Positions 23,804-33,043 are shown, counted from the stretch's first letter. The stretch: 64,000 bases of DNA from JANNUT01 sp046331425 (GCA_046331425.1 JAXLQU010000009.1:62001-126000), one strand, 5' to 3'. Made by a program: numbers and translations. The notes: generated from the sequence alone by a model not told the origin.

Positions 23804-26188
23804 TTACCGAGACGCTGGAGTCTTGTTATCGGGGAACGGTTGGTCGCTCGTGTTCGGGCTGGCGGCGCGAACGATCACCATATGCGCGGCCCAGATGGCC
23901 GGATCGTGCTGCGTCGTTCGGATCTCGCGTTGAGCGAGTGTCAAGGCGCGCACCGGGTCGAGTCCCGCCTTCAAGTGGCGGTGCATCGCTAGCATCAGGC
24001 GTGCTGATGCCGCATCGTCGACCGACCATTGACTGGCGATCACGCCGCGCGCCCCGCCCAACATTGCAGCCCAACTCAGTCCCACGATTCCTTGCCCTGG
24101 AATCGCCTCTCCCTCGCCGGTGCGACAGGCGGACAAGACCACCAGAGCATCAGCGAGCGGAAAGCGCATCACGCGATCGATGCCGATTCGCTCGCCGCGA
24201 CTGGCGATGATGCCGCACTCGGTTGGATCGAGTGTCGAGGCGAGGGCGTGCGTTGCAAGGTGAATCGTGGGGAATCGCTCGAGGCCGGAGTCCAGGAGAG
24301 CCTGCGCGGTGAAGCGATCGGCGCTGATCAGCGTGCTGTTGGACTCGCCCCACAGCGTGCGCAGATGCGAGAGCTCGTAAGCGCTCCACGGCAGTTCACG
24401 CCATGTGGATCCGGCGTCGAAGCGCGGTGCGCCGGCGAGCAAAACCGGACCGCGTTGCGGTGAGAACTGTGGCGGTGTTCCGGCATACGGCATCAAGGCG
24501 ATCTCGCGACGCGCACCGATCGGTTGACCGATGTTGGCGGGGTCGGGCATTGCTACGAACGGGATGCGGGATAACTCACGATCGGCGACGAGGTACACCC
24601 GCTCGGCAGTTTCCAGTCCGCGCAACATCGGCAGCAATAGCTGACGCGTCAGCTCCTGCGCGGCGTCGCTCGAGCGGCTGGCAATCAGGTCTTCGCGCAT
24701 GCGTTGGATCAGCGGCACGAGCGTCTGTCGTCCCGGCAACTCGCGAGCATCGACGCGATCGCGGCTCACGACGATGGCGATTCCTTGCTCCTCGCCGAGC
24801 GCCACGCTGATCAGTGCGTCTGAGTTGGTCAACGACCGCTGCAAGTCGCGAAGTGCGATCGGCTCGGGTGACACAGTGTCGCTCAGCGCCTGGCGCAATC
24901 CGCGCGCGTGAAGTCGCGCGATCACCGCGAACGATCCAGCCAGATCGGGGTGCCGACCGGTGGCCAACGACAGCGCCAACGCAACGTACGGTTCGGCGCG
25001 CTCGCGCAGAAATGCAATCCCTTCGCCGTTGGGATCCAGACCCTGCGACTGTTTCTCGATGATTTCGATCGCGTGCTCGAGTTCGCCGATCGCTTCCGTT
25101 CGGTGGCCCTGTGCGCTCCAGGCGCGGGCAGCGATCCAACGCGCTGTCCAGGCAGGTTTCTGCGCGGCAGCCGTCTGTGCTTGCGTCGCGACTTCCAGCG
25201 CCAGGATCACGGCGCGCGCTGCTTGATTGCGTCGCAGTGCGACCTCGGCCAGCAGGGCACGGGCATGCAAGACAGCGGGGTGCTTCGGCTCGTTCATGAT
25301 CTGGATCGTTCGGCGCAGGTGTTCCTCGGCTTCGTCGATCCGGCCACGTGCGAGCGCGATCCGCGACAGCCCCAAGTGGGCGCGTGACAGAAGCGTTGCG
25401 AACGTCGCCGTGACCGACTCGAACCGGCGCGAGGCTTGCGCTAGGTCGCCCATCACGAGCTGAAGATTCCCGAGCGCGAGTTCGGCCGTATCGTGAATCC
25501 GCTGGTCGCTCAGGGCGCTGCTATCGAGAATCAGAGTTTCCAACGCGCGCTTTGCCGAGGTGACGTTTCCAAGCTCGCGTTGCACGATCGCACCATTGAG
25601 CGCTACAGCGCGTTGCTGCGCAGGCATCTTCAGTCGGCCGAAGGCGGTTGCTGCTTGATCGAGGCGCTGGCGCGACTCGGCGAGTCGACCGCGGTCCACC
25701 AAAAACCCCGCGTAGTTGGACTGAATGAACGCTTGGAGATCGTCGCGTTGCAATGTCACGGCGGCAGCCAGCGCCTCGTCGAAGGTCGATTCGGCCAGCG
25801 TCGCATCGCCGGATTCGAACGCGGCCCAGGCGAGATCGTTGCCGATCGACGCGATACCTTCGAGGCTACCTTCGGTGCGGGCCAGTGCGAGCAGCGGGGT
25901 CAATGTGGCGAGCAGTTGCGATCGGCTGGTGCTTGACTCGTTGCAGCGAGCCGCTGCCCACTGTGGCTCCCATCGATGCGGCGCGGTGCGCGCGATCTCC
26001 GCCAACCGATTGCAGAGCTGCGCACGCGCTTCATCGCCCTTTGCCGCGGCCAGTAGCTCGCGCCAGGCGCGATCGCCGTGCGGGATCTGCTCCAGCGTTG
26101 ACGCTGCGTCGCGCTGCGGCTGCATCTGTTGGCCGCAACCGCCCAGGAGCAGGGCGTTCGCGATCAGCGCCACGAAACGTCGGTGCAT
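23804..26188 (-). CDS. Lipoprotein with TPR-like repeats and a CHAT protease domain
   Basis: A 794-residue protein. The signal MHRRFVALIANALLLGGC has a lipobox, predicting a lipid-anchored periplasmic or surface protein. Residues about 60-450 are helical TPR-like repeats (AESTFDEALAAAV, IDEAEEHLRRTIQI, EAIGELEHAIEII). The C-terminal CHAT domain (about 490-780) has the caspase-like dyad: His about 647 in IHLATHALA and Cys about 688 in VVLSACRTGEG. ATG 26188 is chosen because the signal peptide starts there; it lies 25 bases inside the upstream gene. It is the last gene of a sigma / anti-sigma / secreted protein / CHAT operon. Caspase-like cleavage of a partner is expected from the family; the target is unknown. 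Confidence 0.9.
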   Translation of the reverse strand: MHRRFVALIANALLLGGCGQQMQPQRDAASTLEQIPHGDRAWRELLAAAKGDEARAQLCNRLAEIARTAPHRWEPQWAAARCNESSTSRSQLLATLTPLLALARTEGSLEGIASIGNDLAWAAFESGDATLAESTFDEALAAAVTLQRDDLQAFIQSNYAGFLVDRGRLAESRQRLDQAATAFGRLKMPAQQRAVALNGAIVQRELGNVTSAKRALETLILDSSALSDQRIHDTAELALGNLQLVMGDLAQASRRFESVTATFATLLSRAHLGLSRIALARGRIDEAEEHLRRTIQIMNEPKHPAVLHARALLAEVALRRNQAARAVILALEVATQAQTAAAQKPAWTARWIAARAWSAQGHRTEAIGELEHAIEIIEKQSQGLDPNGEGIAFLRERAEPYVALALSLATGRHPDLAGSFAVIARLHARGLRQALSDTVSPEPIALRDLQRSLTNSDALISVALGEEQGIAIVVSRDRVDARELPGRQTLVPLIQRMREDLIASRSSDAAQELTRQLLLPMLRGLETAERVYLVADRELSRIPFVAMPDPANIGQPIGARREIALMPYAGTPPQFSPQRGPVLLAGAPRFDAGSTWRELPWSAYELSHLRTLWGESNSTLISADRFTAQALLDSGLERFPTIHLATHALASTLDPTECGIIASRGERIGIDRVMRFPLADALVVLSACRTGEGEAIPGQGIVGLSWAAMLGGARGVIASQWSVDDAASARLMLAMHRHLKAGLDPVRALTLAQREIRTTQHDPAIWAAHMVIVRAASPNTSDQPFPDNKTPASR

Positions 26189-27744
26189 TCCGGTAGCGGT
26201 GGACTCGCCGCGTCGACGGAGAACGCCGCTTGCCAGTCGGCGTTCTGATCTCCTGGAAACTGCAGTTGCAGCTGATTGGTGGAACCGAGCTTTATCCAGC
26301 CGTCTTCCGATGGGTCGCCACCGCCTGGAGGAGGCAACAGCGCGAGCCCAAGATCGGTGGTGCTGGCGCCGGCACCGAACGGCGCACCGTCGATACCGGG
26401 ACATTCACAGCCGAACGGCGGGGAGCCGTCACAGACGCAACTGCACGGGCAGTCGACGTCCTTGTCCAAGCAGCGGCAAAAGACGTCGTAACCATCTGCC
26501 GGACAGGACTCGTCGGACCAACTCAGATCGAGCGACGACGTCGACTTGCTCACCGCGAGTTGTTCGACGACGCAGGGCGACTGGAATGCAATTCCCGACT
26601 CGGACGGACATTCCGCGCAGGTCGAGCCTGGCGGCGCCAACTGGATCGTATTCATCGAGCCGTCGCGGTTGAGGCGTGTCAGTGAATCGCCATCGTAATT
26701 GGTGGTGAAGACGGCGTCCCAATGATTGCGGCCCAGGACGGTGAGTGAGATCGGGTTGCGGCCGGTCGGTCGGCGAATGGCACCTGCACATTTGGCTGGG
26801 TCGATCACCAAGAGTTGGTTATTGAGCACATCGGTGGCGAACACCGTATAAGAGTTGACGCCGGGACCAACCACGGCAGCCGCTGTCAGGCGTCCACCGA
26901 CCTTGCACGAAAATCCGTGCTGCACATTCTCGAGCTCGCCCGTGGAGTACCACGGCATCACCGGCAGTTCCGCGGTCGCCGGCGCGCCCAGGTGAATCGC
27001 TTTTGGTGCGGGTGCCGTTCCGCTCATGGTGCGCTGTTGGAGCTGCGAGAGACTGAACGTTGGTGTTACCGAGTCGGTTTGCGACAACAAAACCGAGGCA
27101 ACGCGCGGCGTTGCCGATACGCTGTCGATAAGCGTGTACCAAACGCGTTGACGCTTCAGGCCGTCGGCGGTCGGCAGCACATGCACCGAGCCGCCATTGA
27201 AACCGGTGGTGATCGGTCCGAACCATCGCGAGGAGGTACCAACCGACCCGGCGATCGTGCGCGGCTGATCGAGGGCGATCCAAAGCGCGTTGCGCGGGCC
27301 GCCGGCGGTACCGGCTATCGACCCCAGGAGGAAGACGAATGTTCGCGTGGCCGACGAGGTCCCGAAGTGGCGGGGAACCGACGTCGCAATTCCCGTGAGC
27401 AGCAAACTTGGATCACCGATCAAGGCGCCCACGTCGGTGACCGGCCCAACGTTGCGCGAGGCGACATCGACCACAGTGACCAGCTTTCCTTGGGCGACCA
27501 ACGCCTTGGTGCCTCGTTGCGTCGGCGTGGTGGAGAAGGCAATGCCGCGCGGCGTATCGAGCGTCCCGTCGCTGTCTGGATCTCCGATCGCGATCGGAGA
27601 GGTGCTGACGGTGTTTGTCACGGTATCGACCAACCAGATGCGGCGGGTCTTCTCTGCGATGACCCACAGTTGCTCGGCCGTCGCAAGACCGGCCCCGTTG
27701 ACGACGAGCACGCAAAGCACCACGGCACTCGATATCCTCTTCAT
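26164..27744 (-). CDS. Secreted beta-propeller-like protein with Cys-rich C-terminal region
   Basis: A 526-residue exported protein (signal AVVLCVLVVNGAGLATA). The body reads as repeated beta blades resembling SMP-30/NHL-type propellers: QLWVIAEKTRRIWLVDTVTN, LVAQGKLVTVVDVASRN, TVFATDVLNNQLLVIDP, FTTNYDGDSLTRLNRDGS. Near residues 440-475 is a dense cysteine block (CRCLDKDVDCPCSCVCDG..GCECPG). It sits between the anti-sigma and CHAT genes with overlapping junctions at both ends, so it is probably a working part of that system. Candidate roles are ligand sensing outside the cell or being the CHAT substrate. No closer family is recognised. Confidence 0.82.
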   Translation of the reverse strand: MKRISSAVVLCVLVVNGAGLATAEQLWVIAEKTRRIWLVDTVTNTVSTSPIAIGDPDSDGTLDTPRGIAFSTTPTQRGTKALVAQGKLVTVVDVASRNVGPVTDVGALIGDPSLLLTGIATSVPRHFGTSSATRTFVFLLGSIAGTAGGPRNALWIALDQPRTIAGSVGTSSRWFGPITTGFNGGSVHVLPTADGLKRQRVWYTLIDSVSATPRVASVLLSQTDSVTPTFSLSQLQQRTMSGTAPAPKAIHLGAPATAELPVMPWYSTGELENVQHGFSCKVGGRLTAAAVVGPGVNSYTVFATDVLNNQLLVIDPAKCAGAIRRPTGRNPISLTVLGRNHWDAVFTTNYDGDSLTRLNRDGSMNTIQLAPPGSTCAECPSESGIAFQSPCVVEQLAVSKSTSSLDLSWSDESCPADGYDVFCRCLDKDVDCPCSCVCDGSPPFGCECPGIDGAPFGAGASTTDLGLALLPPPGGGDPSEDGWIKLGSTNQLQLQFPGDQNADWQAAFSVDAASPPLPECTDVSWR

Positions 27745-28622
27745 GGCTCGTCCCTGATGATCAGTTGGCGGCGGAACAACACCTGTCCATCGAGTGGATC
27801 GCCGGGTTTGACAGCACTCAACTCCAGGTCGTACGGCGTGGTGCGTTGAAGCGTCGAGGGAACGATCGCAACGCCGAGAACGGCGTGCGGTGGACTCCAG
27901 AAGAACTCGTGGCCACGTTTCTCGAGCGACCAGAGCACGGTGCCACGTTCGCGCAGCGTGAGGAGAAAGCGAGCGTCTGGCATCTCGATGTCGGCTTGCG
28001 AAAGGTCGGTGATCAGTTGCAGGACCACCGGAGCGCGTGACGATCGTCCGGTCACGATCGCGAGCGGCGCGCTTGTCGGTGGATCGTTCGGCCCGCGTGT
28101 GGTGCGCTCTGCGTCGACCCGTAGAACCGGACCGCTCTCATCCGGTGCGCTCGACTCTTGCCGACCGAGCAGCAGGGCACCGCATACGAGCGCGGCCGCC
28201 AGATACACAAAGGCCGGAGCCGGTTGCAGCACGCTGCGGCTGAGTCGGTCCCACAAGCTGATCGGCCGCACGACGCTGGAGGTGGCCTCTTGCAGCGGTG
28301 CCGCATCGATCTCCCGCAAGTGCCTCAGCGCCTCGCGCGCGAGTTCATCGCTTTCCAGTCGCGACTCGATCCAATGCCTCGTCTCCGGATCGAGCGACTC
28401 CGGCTCCTCCGCGTACTGCACCAGCAGGGCGGCGTCGATCGGACCGGCTCGCAATGCTTCGACGTTCACTGCGGTCAGTTGCAGTCGGGCCTGCGCCAGC
28501 AATTCGCGACAGTCGTTGCAGTCTGCGAGATGCGCGACGACGTCGGCGTGCTGGGCGTCGGGCAACGTGCCGGCAGCGAACCACGGGATCGCCAACGCGA
28601 TCTGCCGGCACTCACCGTTCAT
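27741..28622 (-). CDS. Membrane anti-sigma factor with zinc-finger N-terminus
   Basis: A 293-residue protein with the cytoplasmic zf-HC2 signature H31-x3-C35-x2-C38 (AHLADCNDC), a helical segment to about residue 130, a single membrane helix (about 136-153, AFVYLAAALVCGALLLG) and a periplasmic beta-rich domain (about 160-293). This layout is that of transmembrane anti-sigma factors that release their ECF factor after regulated proteolysis. It overlaps the ECF gene upstream (ATGA) and the secreted propeller gene downstream (ATGA), strongly implying a dedicated pair. Confidence 0.88.
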   Translation of the reverse strand: MNGECRQIALAIPWFAAGTLPDAQHADVVAHLADCNDCRELLAQARLQLTAVNVEALRAGPIDAALLVQYAEEPESLDPETRHWIESRLESDELAREALRHLREIDAAPLQEATSSVVRPISLWDRLSRSVLQPAPAFVYLAAALVCGALLLGRQESSAPDESGPVLRVDAERTTRGPNDPPTSAPLAIVTGRSSRAPVVLQLITDLSQADIEMPDARFLLTLRERGTVLWSLEKRGHEFFWSPPHAVLGVAIVPSTLQRTTPYDLELSAVKPGDPLDGQVLFRRQLIIRDEP

Positions 28623-29203
28623 GCGCGCACCATATCGGGTGAGTTCTGCTCGAACTGCTTGACGATCTCGCGCGCCTTCTCGAGGCATCGATGCGCACGC
28701 ACTCGAATGTTGACCGCGCTCAAGCCCAACCGCTCAGCCACCGTGTCGGAAGGGAGCTTCTCGACATAGATCAGCGTCCACAGCCTCCGGCAGTCATCGC
28801 TCATCCGCTGTGCCAGATGACGGAGCGCTTTGATCCGCGCGGAGGCATCCATCGCTGCAGCAGGATGATCAAGCCCCGGCGGTGCGGGGGGATCGAATCC
28901 TTCCTCAGGGGTTGTTTCATGTTTGTCGCGGCGGCGTTGGCGGTAGTAGGTGTCGACGCACTCGCGCTTGGCCACGGTCGTGACGAACTTCATGAACGCA
29001 CTTGGGTCCTGCACCTTGTCGCGGCGCACCAACGTGACCAGCTTCATCAGAATCTCTTGGATCACACCGTCGGCATCGGAAAACCCCCAGCGCCCGCCGC
29101 GCACCACGGCCGCAACCCACCCGGTGACGATCGACACCTCGCGGTCCCGACCCTCACGAAACCCGTGATAGGTAGAAGCTACCTCTGTGGGCGAGATGTT
29201 CAT
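28619..29203 (-). CDS. ECF-type RNA polymerase sigma factor
   Basis: A 194-residue sigma-70-family factor: region 2 about 20-95 (FSDADGVIQEILMKLVTLVRRD, FMKFVTTVAKRECVDTYYRQRRR) and region 4 about 130-190 (LAQRMSDDCRRLWTLIYVEKL, DTVAERLGLSAVNIRVRAHRCLEKAR). The Pro-rich linker is PPAPPGLDHP. AGAGGAA lies about 10 bases before the ATG. It heads the operon with the membrane anti-sigma, secreted propeller and CHAT lipoprotein genes, and probably autoregulates it. Confidence 0.9.
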   Translation of the reverse strand: MNISPTEVASTYHGFREGRDREVSIVTGWVAAVVRGGRWGFSDADGVIQEILMKLVTLVRRDKVQDPSAFMKFVTTVAKRECVDTYYRQRRRDKHETTPEEGFDPPAPPGLDHPAAAMDASARIKALRHLAQRMSDDCRRLWTLIYVEKLPSDTVAERLGLSAVNIRVRAHRCLEKAREIVKQFEQNSPDMVRA

Positions 29204-29538
29204 CGGCGTCTCGTTCCTCTCTTACGCAGTTGGGCGTCCAACATCTAGGTCCTGTCTCACCCAAGCTTGTTACAGCCGCAGATTAACACCGTGCTGAACG
29301 GATCCTATCGCGTGTCCGAGTCGAGGATGGCCGTGGTGGACGCAAGCTTGCCGATCGGTTAGCGTGCGGGACGTGCCGAGCCTGTACCAAACGCGCCCAG
29401 ATTCGCTCGATTTCGGTTTCGATCAGCCTCGTCAGCGGGGCGGACCGCTCTGCACCGACGTTGTGACGATGCGCGGGGCCGCGCTCAGCGGTCCGATGAA
29501 GCAGCCGTGGTCGAATCGCCCAGGAATGATGAACTGAG
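29204..29538. other. Divergent intergenic region between the ECF sigma operon and the patatin-like gene
   Basis: No gene seen in 335 bp. The 8-bp palindrome CAAGCTTG occurs twice, at 29262-29269 and 29343-29350, in the part nearest the sigma operon. This could be chance or paired operator half-sites. The promoters of both divergent units must lie here. Confidence 0.5.
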
Positions 29539-31728
29539 ATGCGACGCGCGGCGGTACTTCTTCTGGCGCTGCTACCGACCCCGGTCTCGCTCGCGGCAGA
29601 TCATCCCAAGGTCGGGCTGGTACTTGGTGGCGGCGGAGCACGCGGTGCCGCCCACGTCGGCGTGTTGATCGGCTTGGAAGGACTACGTGTTCCGATCGAC
29701 GCGATCGCCGGAACGAGTATCGGTTCGATTGTCGGTGGGTTGTATGCGGCTGGGCTTTCCACCGAGCAGCTCGATGAGTTGTTCCGCCGTTCCAACTGGG
29801 ATGACCTGTTCCTCGATACACCACCGCGGCGGCATCTGTCGTTTCGGCGCAAGCAAGAGGATCAGTTGCAACTGTGGCGACTGCGGTTGTCGTTCGAGCA
29901 CGGCAAGGTTGTGTTGCCGACAGGATTGGTTTCGGGTCAGAAGCTGGGATTTCTGTTGCGTTCGTTGACGATCGCTGGTGCACCGGATGGTGAGATCAGC
30001 GCACTGCCGGTGCCGTTCGCGGCGGTCGCTACCGACATCGCCTCTGGCAAGAAACGGGTGCTGGATCGCGGCGATCTCGTCAAGGCGATGCGAGCGAGCA
30101 TGGCAGTCCCCGGTGTTTTCGCTCCGATCGAATGGAACGACACGTTGTTGGTCGACGGAGGATTGAGCGACAACCTTCCGATCGAGGAGGCTCGTGCGCT
30201 CGGAGCAGAGGTCGTGATTGCGGTCGATGTCGGGTTTCCGCTGCTTCCACGTTCTGAACTCAAGTCGGTGCTCGATATCTCGGGTCAAGTGAGCACGATC
30301 CTGACTCAAGGTTCTTCAGCCGCTCAGCGCGAGAAGCTGCGGTCCGATGACCTCTTGATCGATCCGCAGCTCGGGTCGTATCCGTCTTCCGACTTCGAGC
30401 ACGCCGCCACACTGATCGAGCGCGGACGGCAAGCGGTGCTGGCTCGCGCTGGAGAGTTCACACGCTTTGCGGTCAGCGAGGCCGAGTATGAGACGTGGCA
30501 AGCCAACCGCCGGGGACGAGCGCTGATGCCGGTGCGCCTCGCGTCGGTGAGCGTGCAAAACGGAGCCGGGATCGACACGCGCGTGTTGCTGAAGCGCTTG
30601 CACTCGCAGGCCGGGCAACCGCTCGACTTGCAGATGCTGCAAGACGACCTAACGCGGCTTTATGAACTGGATCGCTTCGAGCGCGTCGAATTCAGACTCC
30701 AAGCTGGCGAGCAGGGGAGTGACCTACTGATCGACGCGATCCCGAGGCGAACAGGACGCAGCTACGTGAAGATGGGGCTGAACCTCACGTCCGATTTGCG
30801 CGACACCGGCACCTTCAATCTGCTCACCAGCTACACGCGAACTTGGCTCAATCGCCGCGGTGGTGAATGGCGCAGCCTGATCGCGGTTGGAAACGAGCCG
30901 CGAGTCTCGACCGAGGTCTATCAGCCCTTCGATCTGGAAAGTCACTGGTTCGTGCTGCCGCGACTGGAATACGGCCGCGCGCTGATCGATGTCTTCGATG
31001 ACACTCAGCGACTCGTCCAGTTTCGTGTGCGACGGGCCGCCGCCGAGTTGTCGATTGGGAGGCAGTTCGGGCGCTGGGGGCAATGGCGCGTCGGGTATGA
31101 GTGGACCGATTTGGGAGCGAGTGCGCGCGTCTCTCTGCAAGAGATCCCGCCGTTGTCGGCCACGCGTCGCGCGTGGAAGACCGAGTTCGTGCTCGATCAA
31201 ATCGACAATGTCAACTTCCCTCGCGATGGCGTGTTTTCGGCGTTGGTAGTCGAGAGTGTGCGCACAGAGTTTGGCGAGGAGCCGATCCAACAATATCCGC
31301 GTGCCGAGTTCGCGGAGCTGTGGCCAATCACGCGCGGTGAGAACACCGTGCTGTTGTCCCTGGACAGTGGTTCTGCCTTCGGGTCGGAGCTGCCGACGTT
31401 CGACACTTTCTCGCTGGGAGGTTTCTATCGCATCTCCGGCTTGCGGCCAGGTCAGTTGAGCGCGCGATGGTACGGGATTGGCCGCGCCGTTTATTACCGG
31501 CGGATCGCACCGCTCCCGACCCCGCTCGGTACCGGCGTCTACGCCGGCTCGACGTTGGAGATCTCTCGCTCCGATTCCGATTCGATCGATCGCTACGCCG
31601 ATCGCTGGGTGTATTCGGGGTCGTTGTTCATCGGTGCAGAGACGGTGATTGGGCCGCTGTACTTGGCGGTTGGGCAAACCGATCGAGGAGAAACTGCCGG
31701 GTATCTGTATCTGGGGCGGAGTTTCTGA
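29539..31728 (+). CDS. Patatin-like phospholipase fused to an outer-membrane barrel (PlpD/RssA-type)
   Basis: A 729-residue exported protein. After the signal peptide (about 1-20) comes a patatin domain with the oxyanion motif GGGGARG (about 30-36), nucleophile Ser60 in GTSIG and catalytic Asp206 in DGGLSDNLP. A POTRA-like segment follows (about 335-400), then a BamA/Omp85-type beta-barrel to the end (YEWTDLG, QIDNVNFPRDGVFSALV, FDTFSLGGFYRISGLRPGQ, LGRSF with C-terminal Phe). This is the layout of type Vd autotransporter-like PlpD proteins, phospholipases delivered through or held at the outer membrane. Confidence 0.95.
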   Translation: MRRAAVLLLALLPTPVSLAADHPKVGLVLGGGGARGAAHVGVLIGLEGLRVPIDAIAGTSIGSIVGGLYAAGLSTEQLDELFRRSNWDDLFLDTPPRRHLSFRRKQEDQLQLWRLRLSFEHGKVVLPTGLVSGQKLGFLLRSLTIAGAPDGEISALPVPFAAVATDIASGKKRVLDRGDLVKAMRASMAVPGVFAPIEWNDTLLVDGGLSDNLPIEEARALGAEVVIAVDVGFPLLPRSELKSVLDISGQVSTILTQGSSAAQREKLRSDDLLIDPQLGSYPSSDFEHAATLIERGRQAVLARAGEFTRFAVSEAEYETWQANRRGRALMPVRLASVSVQNGAGIDTRVLLKRLHSQAGQPLDLQMLQDDLTRLYELDRFERVEFRLQAGEQGSDLLIDAIPRRTGRSYVKMGLNLTSDLRDTGTFNLLTSYTRTWLNRRGGEWRSLIAVGNEPRVSTEVYQPFDLESHWFVLPRLEYGRALIDVFDDTQRLVQFRVRRAAAELSIGRQFGRWGQWRVGYEWTDLGASARVSLQEIPPLSATRRAWKTEFVLDQIDNVNFPRDGVFSALVVESVRTEFGEEPIQQYPRAEFAELWPITRGENTVLLSLDSGSAFGSELPTFDTFSLGGFYRISGLRPGQLSARWYGIGRAVYYRRIAPLPTPLGTGVYAGSTLEISRSDSDSIDRYADRWVYSGSLFIGAETVIGPLYLAVGQTDRGETAGYLYLGRSF

Positions 31729-31834
31729 CGCGAGGACAGGACGGGCGTTCGAGATCGCGCTGGCCTACTGCCGCCCTGGATCGATCGAGACCCCACCGTC
31801 GAGCGTCTCGGCGCACTGTGGCAACGACTCTGCT

Positions 31835-31963
31835 TCACCAGCGCGCAAACAACTCGCGATCGATCACCGCCGCGAAATCGTCTTTCTTGATCGACAACGA
31901 GTCCTTGCTGCCAGCCCTTGCATGGCGACGATGGGCTTTCATACGCGGCGATCCATAGCGCAC
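31835..31963 (-). CDS. Possible small basic protein (42 residues)
   Basis: A GTG-started frame reading MRYGSPRMKAHRRHARAG then SKDSLSIKKDDFAAVIDREL and ending FARW. About two thirds of codons end in G or C, as in real genes nearby, and the sequence looks protein-like: a basic N-terminus and an acidic helix. No strong ribosome site is visible. It occupies the 330-bp interval between the patatin and SDR genes, on the opposite strand. No family recognised. Confidence 0.35.
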   Translation of the reverse strand: MRYGSPRMKAHRRHARAGSKDSLSIKKDDFAAVIDRELFARW

Positions 31964-32059
31964 GCATGATACAGGGACCCGAGCTTGATCCGGCCCCATT
32001 TCCGTGGTTGAAGCGTGATCGGCCAGGGTAGACTCCTGCTCTTTCGTGGAGATTCGGAC

Positions 32060-33043
32060 ATGCAGCCGAGCCGTTTCGTCTCGTTGTTTCTCAGCGTCGT
32101 CACCCTGGTGATCCACGTCGGTTGTGCGAACCCGCCCTCCAAAGTGACTCCCACGCCTTCCGCATCGCCATCCACCGCGGCGCCTGCCCGATCGACTCCA
32201 AAGGCGGTCTTGGTCACCGGCGCCAGCACCGGCATCGGTCGCAAGATCACCGAGAAGCTCGCTGCAGACGGTTACTTCGTTTACGCCGGCGCTCGCAAGG
32301 AGGCCGACCTTCAAGCGCTGTCCGCGATCAAGAACGTGCAAGCGGTTCGTTTGGATGTCACCAGTGCTGCCGATATCGCGGCGGCCGTGGAGACGATCAC
32401 CAAAGCAGGCCGAGGCCTGTACGGTTTGGTCAACAACGCCGGCGTGGCGATCACCGGCACATTCGCCGACACGAAGGAAGAGGACCTCCACTGGGTGATG
32501 GACGTCAACGTCTACGGCCCGTTCCGCGTTACCAAGGCGTTCGCGCCGCTGATCATCGCCGAGCAGGGGCGCATTACCACGATTTCGTCGATCTCGGGGA
32601 TTCTATCGGGGCGCGAACTCGGCGCATACAGCATGAGCAAGCACGCGATCGAGGCGTTCGGTGATTCACTCGAACAGCAGATGGCGCCAGCGGGTGTCAA
32701 GGTCAGCCTGATCGAGCCGGGCAACTACAAGTCGGAGATTGGGAAGACAGCCGCCGCGCGCACAGGAGTAACCTCGCGGTTGACCGACCGTTCGAATTAC
32801 AAGGAGCCGGACGAGGTTGCCGAGGCGGTGTCGCTGGCGCTGTTCGAACCGAATCCCAAACATCGCTACATGGTCGTTCCGAATCAGCAGGAAGGCGAGA
32901 TCACGATCAAGAAGGCGATCGAAGAACTGACGCAGCTGAATGAGCGTCATGCCTACAGCTACGATCGTGACACGCTGGTCAGAATGTTGGACGAGGCGTT
33001 GGCGAAGACTCAACCGACGACAGCGCCTGCGTCGAAAAAATAG
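32060..33043 (+). CDS. Exported or lipid-anchored short-chain dehydrogenase/reductase
   Basis: A 327-residue protein with a complete classical SDR domain (about 50-300): cofactor motif VTGASTGIG, the NNAGVAITG segment, and the catalytic set Ser (ISSISG), Tyr and Lys (AYSMSKHA). Unusually, the domain is preceded by a hydrophobic signal (FVSLFLSVVTLVIHVGCANPP) with a Cys in a near-lipobox context and a Pro/Ser/Thr/Ala linker of about 25 residues. This predicts export or anchoring at the outer face of the inner membrane, where NAD(P) is not normally available. ATG 32060 keeps the signal at the N-terminus. Substrate unknown. Confidence 0.88.
   Translation: MQPSRFVSLFLSVVTLVIHVGCANPPSKVTPTPSASPSTAAPARSTPKAVLVTGASTGIGRKITEKLAADGYFVYAGARKEADLQALSAIKNVQAVRLDVTSAADIAAAVETITKAGRGLYGLVNNAGVAITGTFADTKEEDLHWVMDVNVYGPFRVTKAFAPLIIAEQGRITTISSISGILSGRELGAYSMSKHAIEAFGDSLEQQMAPAGVKVSLIEPGNYKSEIGKTAAARTGVTSRLTDRSNYKEPDEVAEAVSLALFEPNPKHRYMVVPNQQEGEITIKKAIEELTQLNERHAYSYDRDTLVRMLDEALAKTQPTTAPASKK

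Noticed and set aside
23804..29203. Type III-E CRISPR (Craspase-like) island suggested by TPR-CHAT plus a sigma factor
   Set aside because: No Cas gene or repeat array is present, and the CHAT protein has a lipoprotein signal, so only the analogy is kept.
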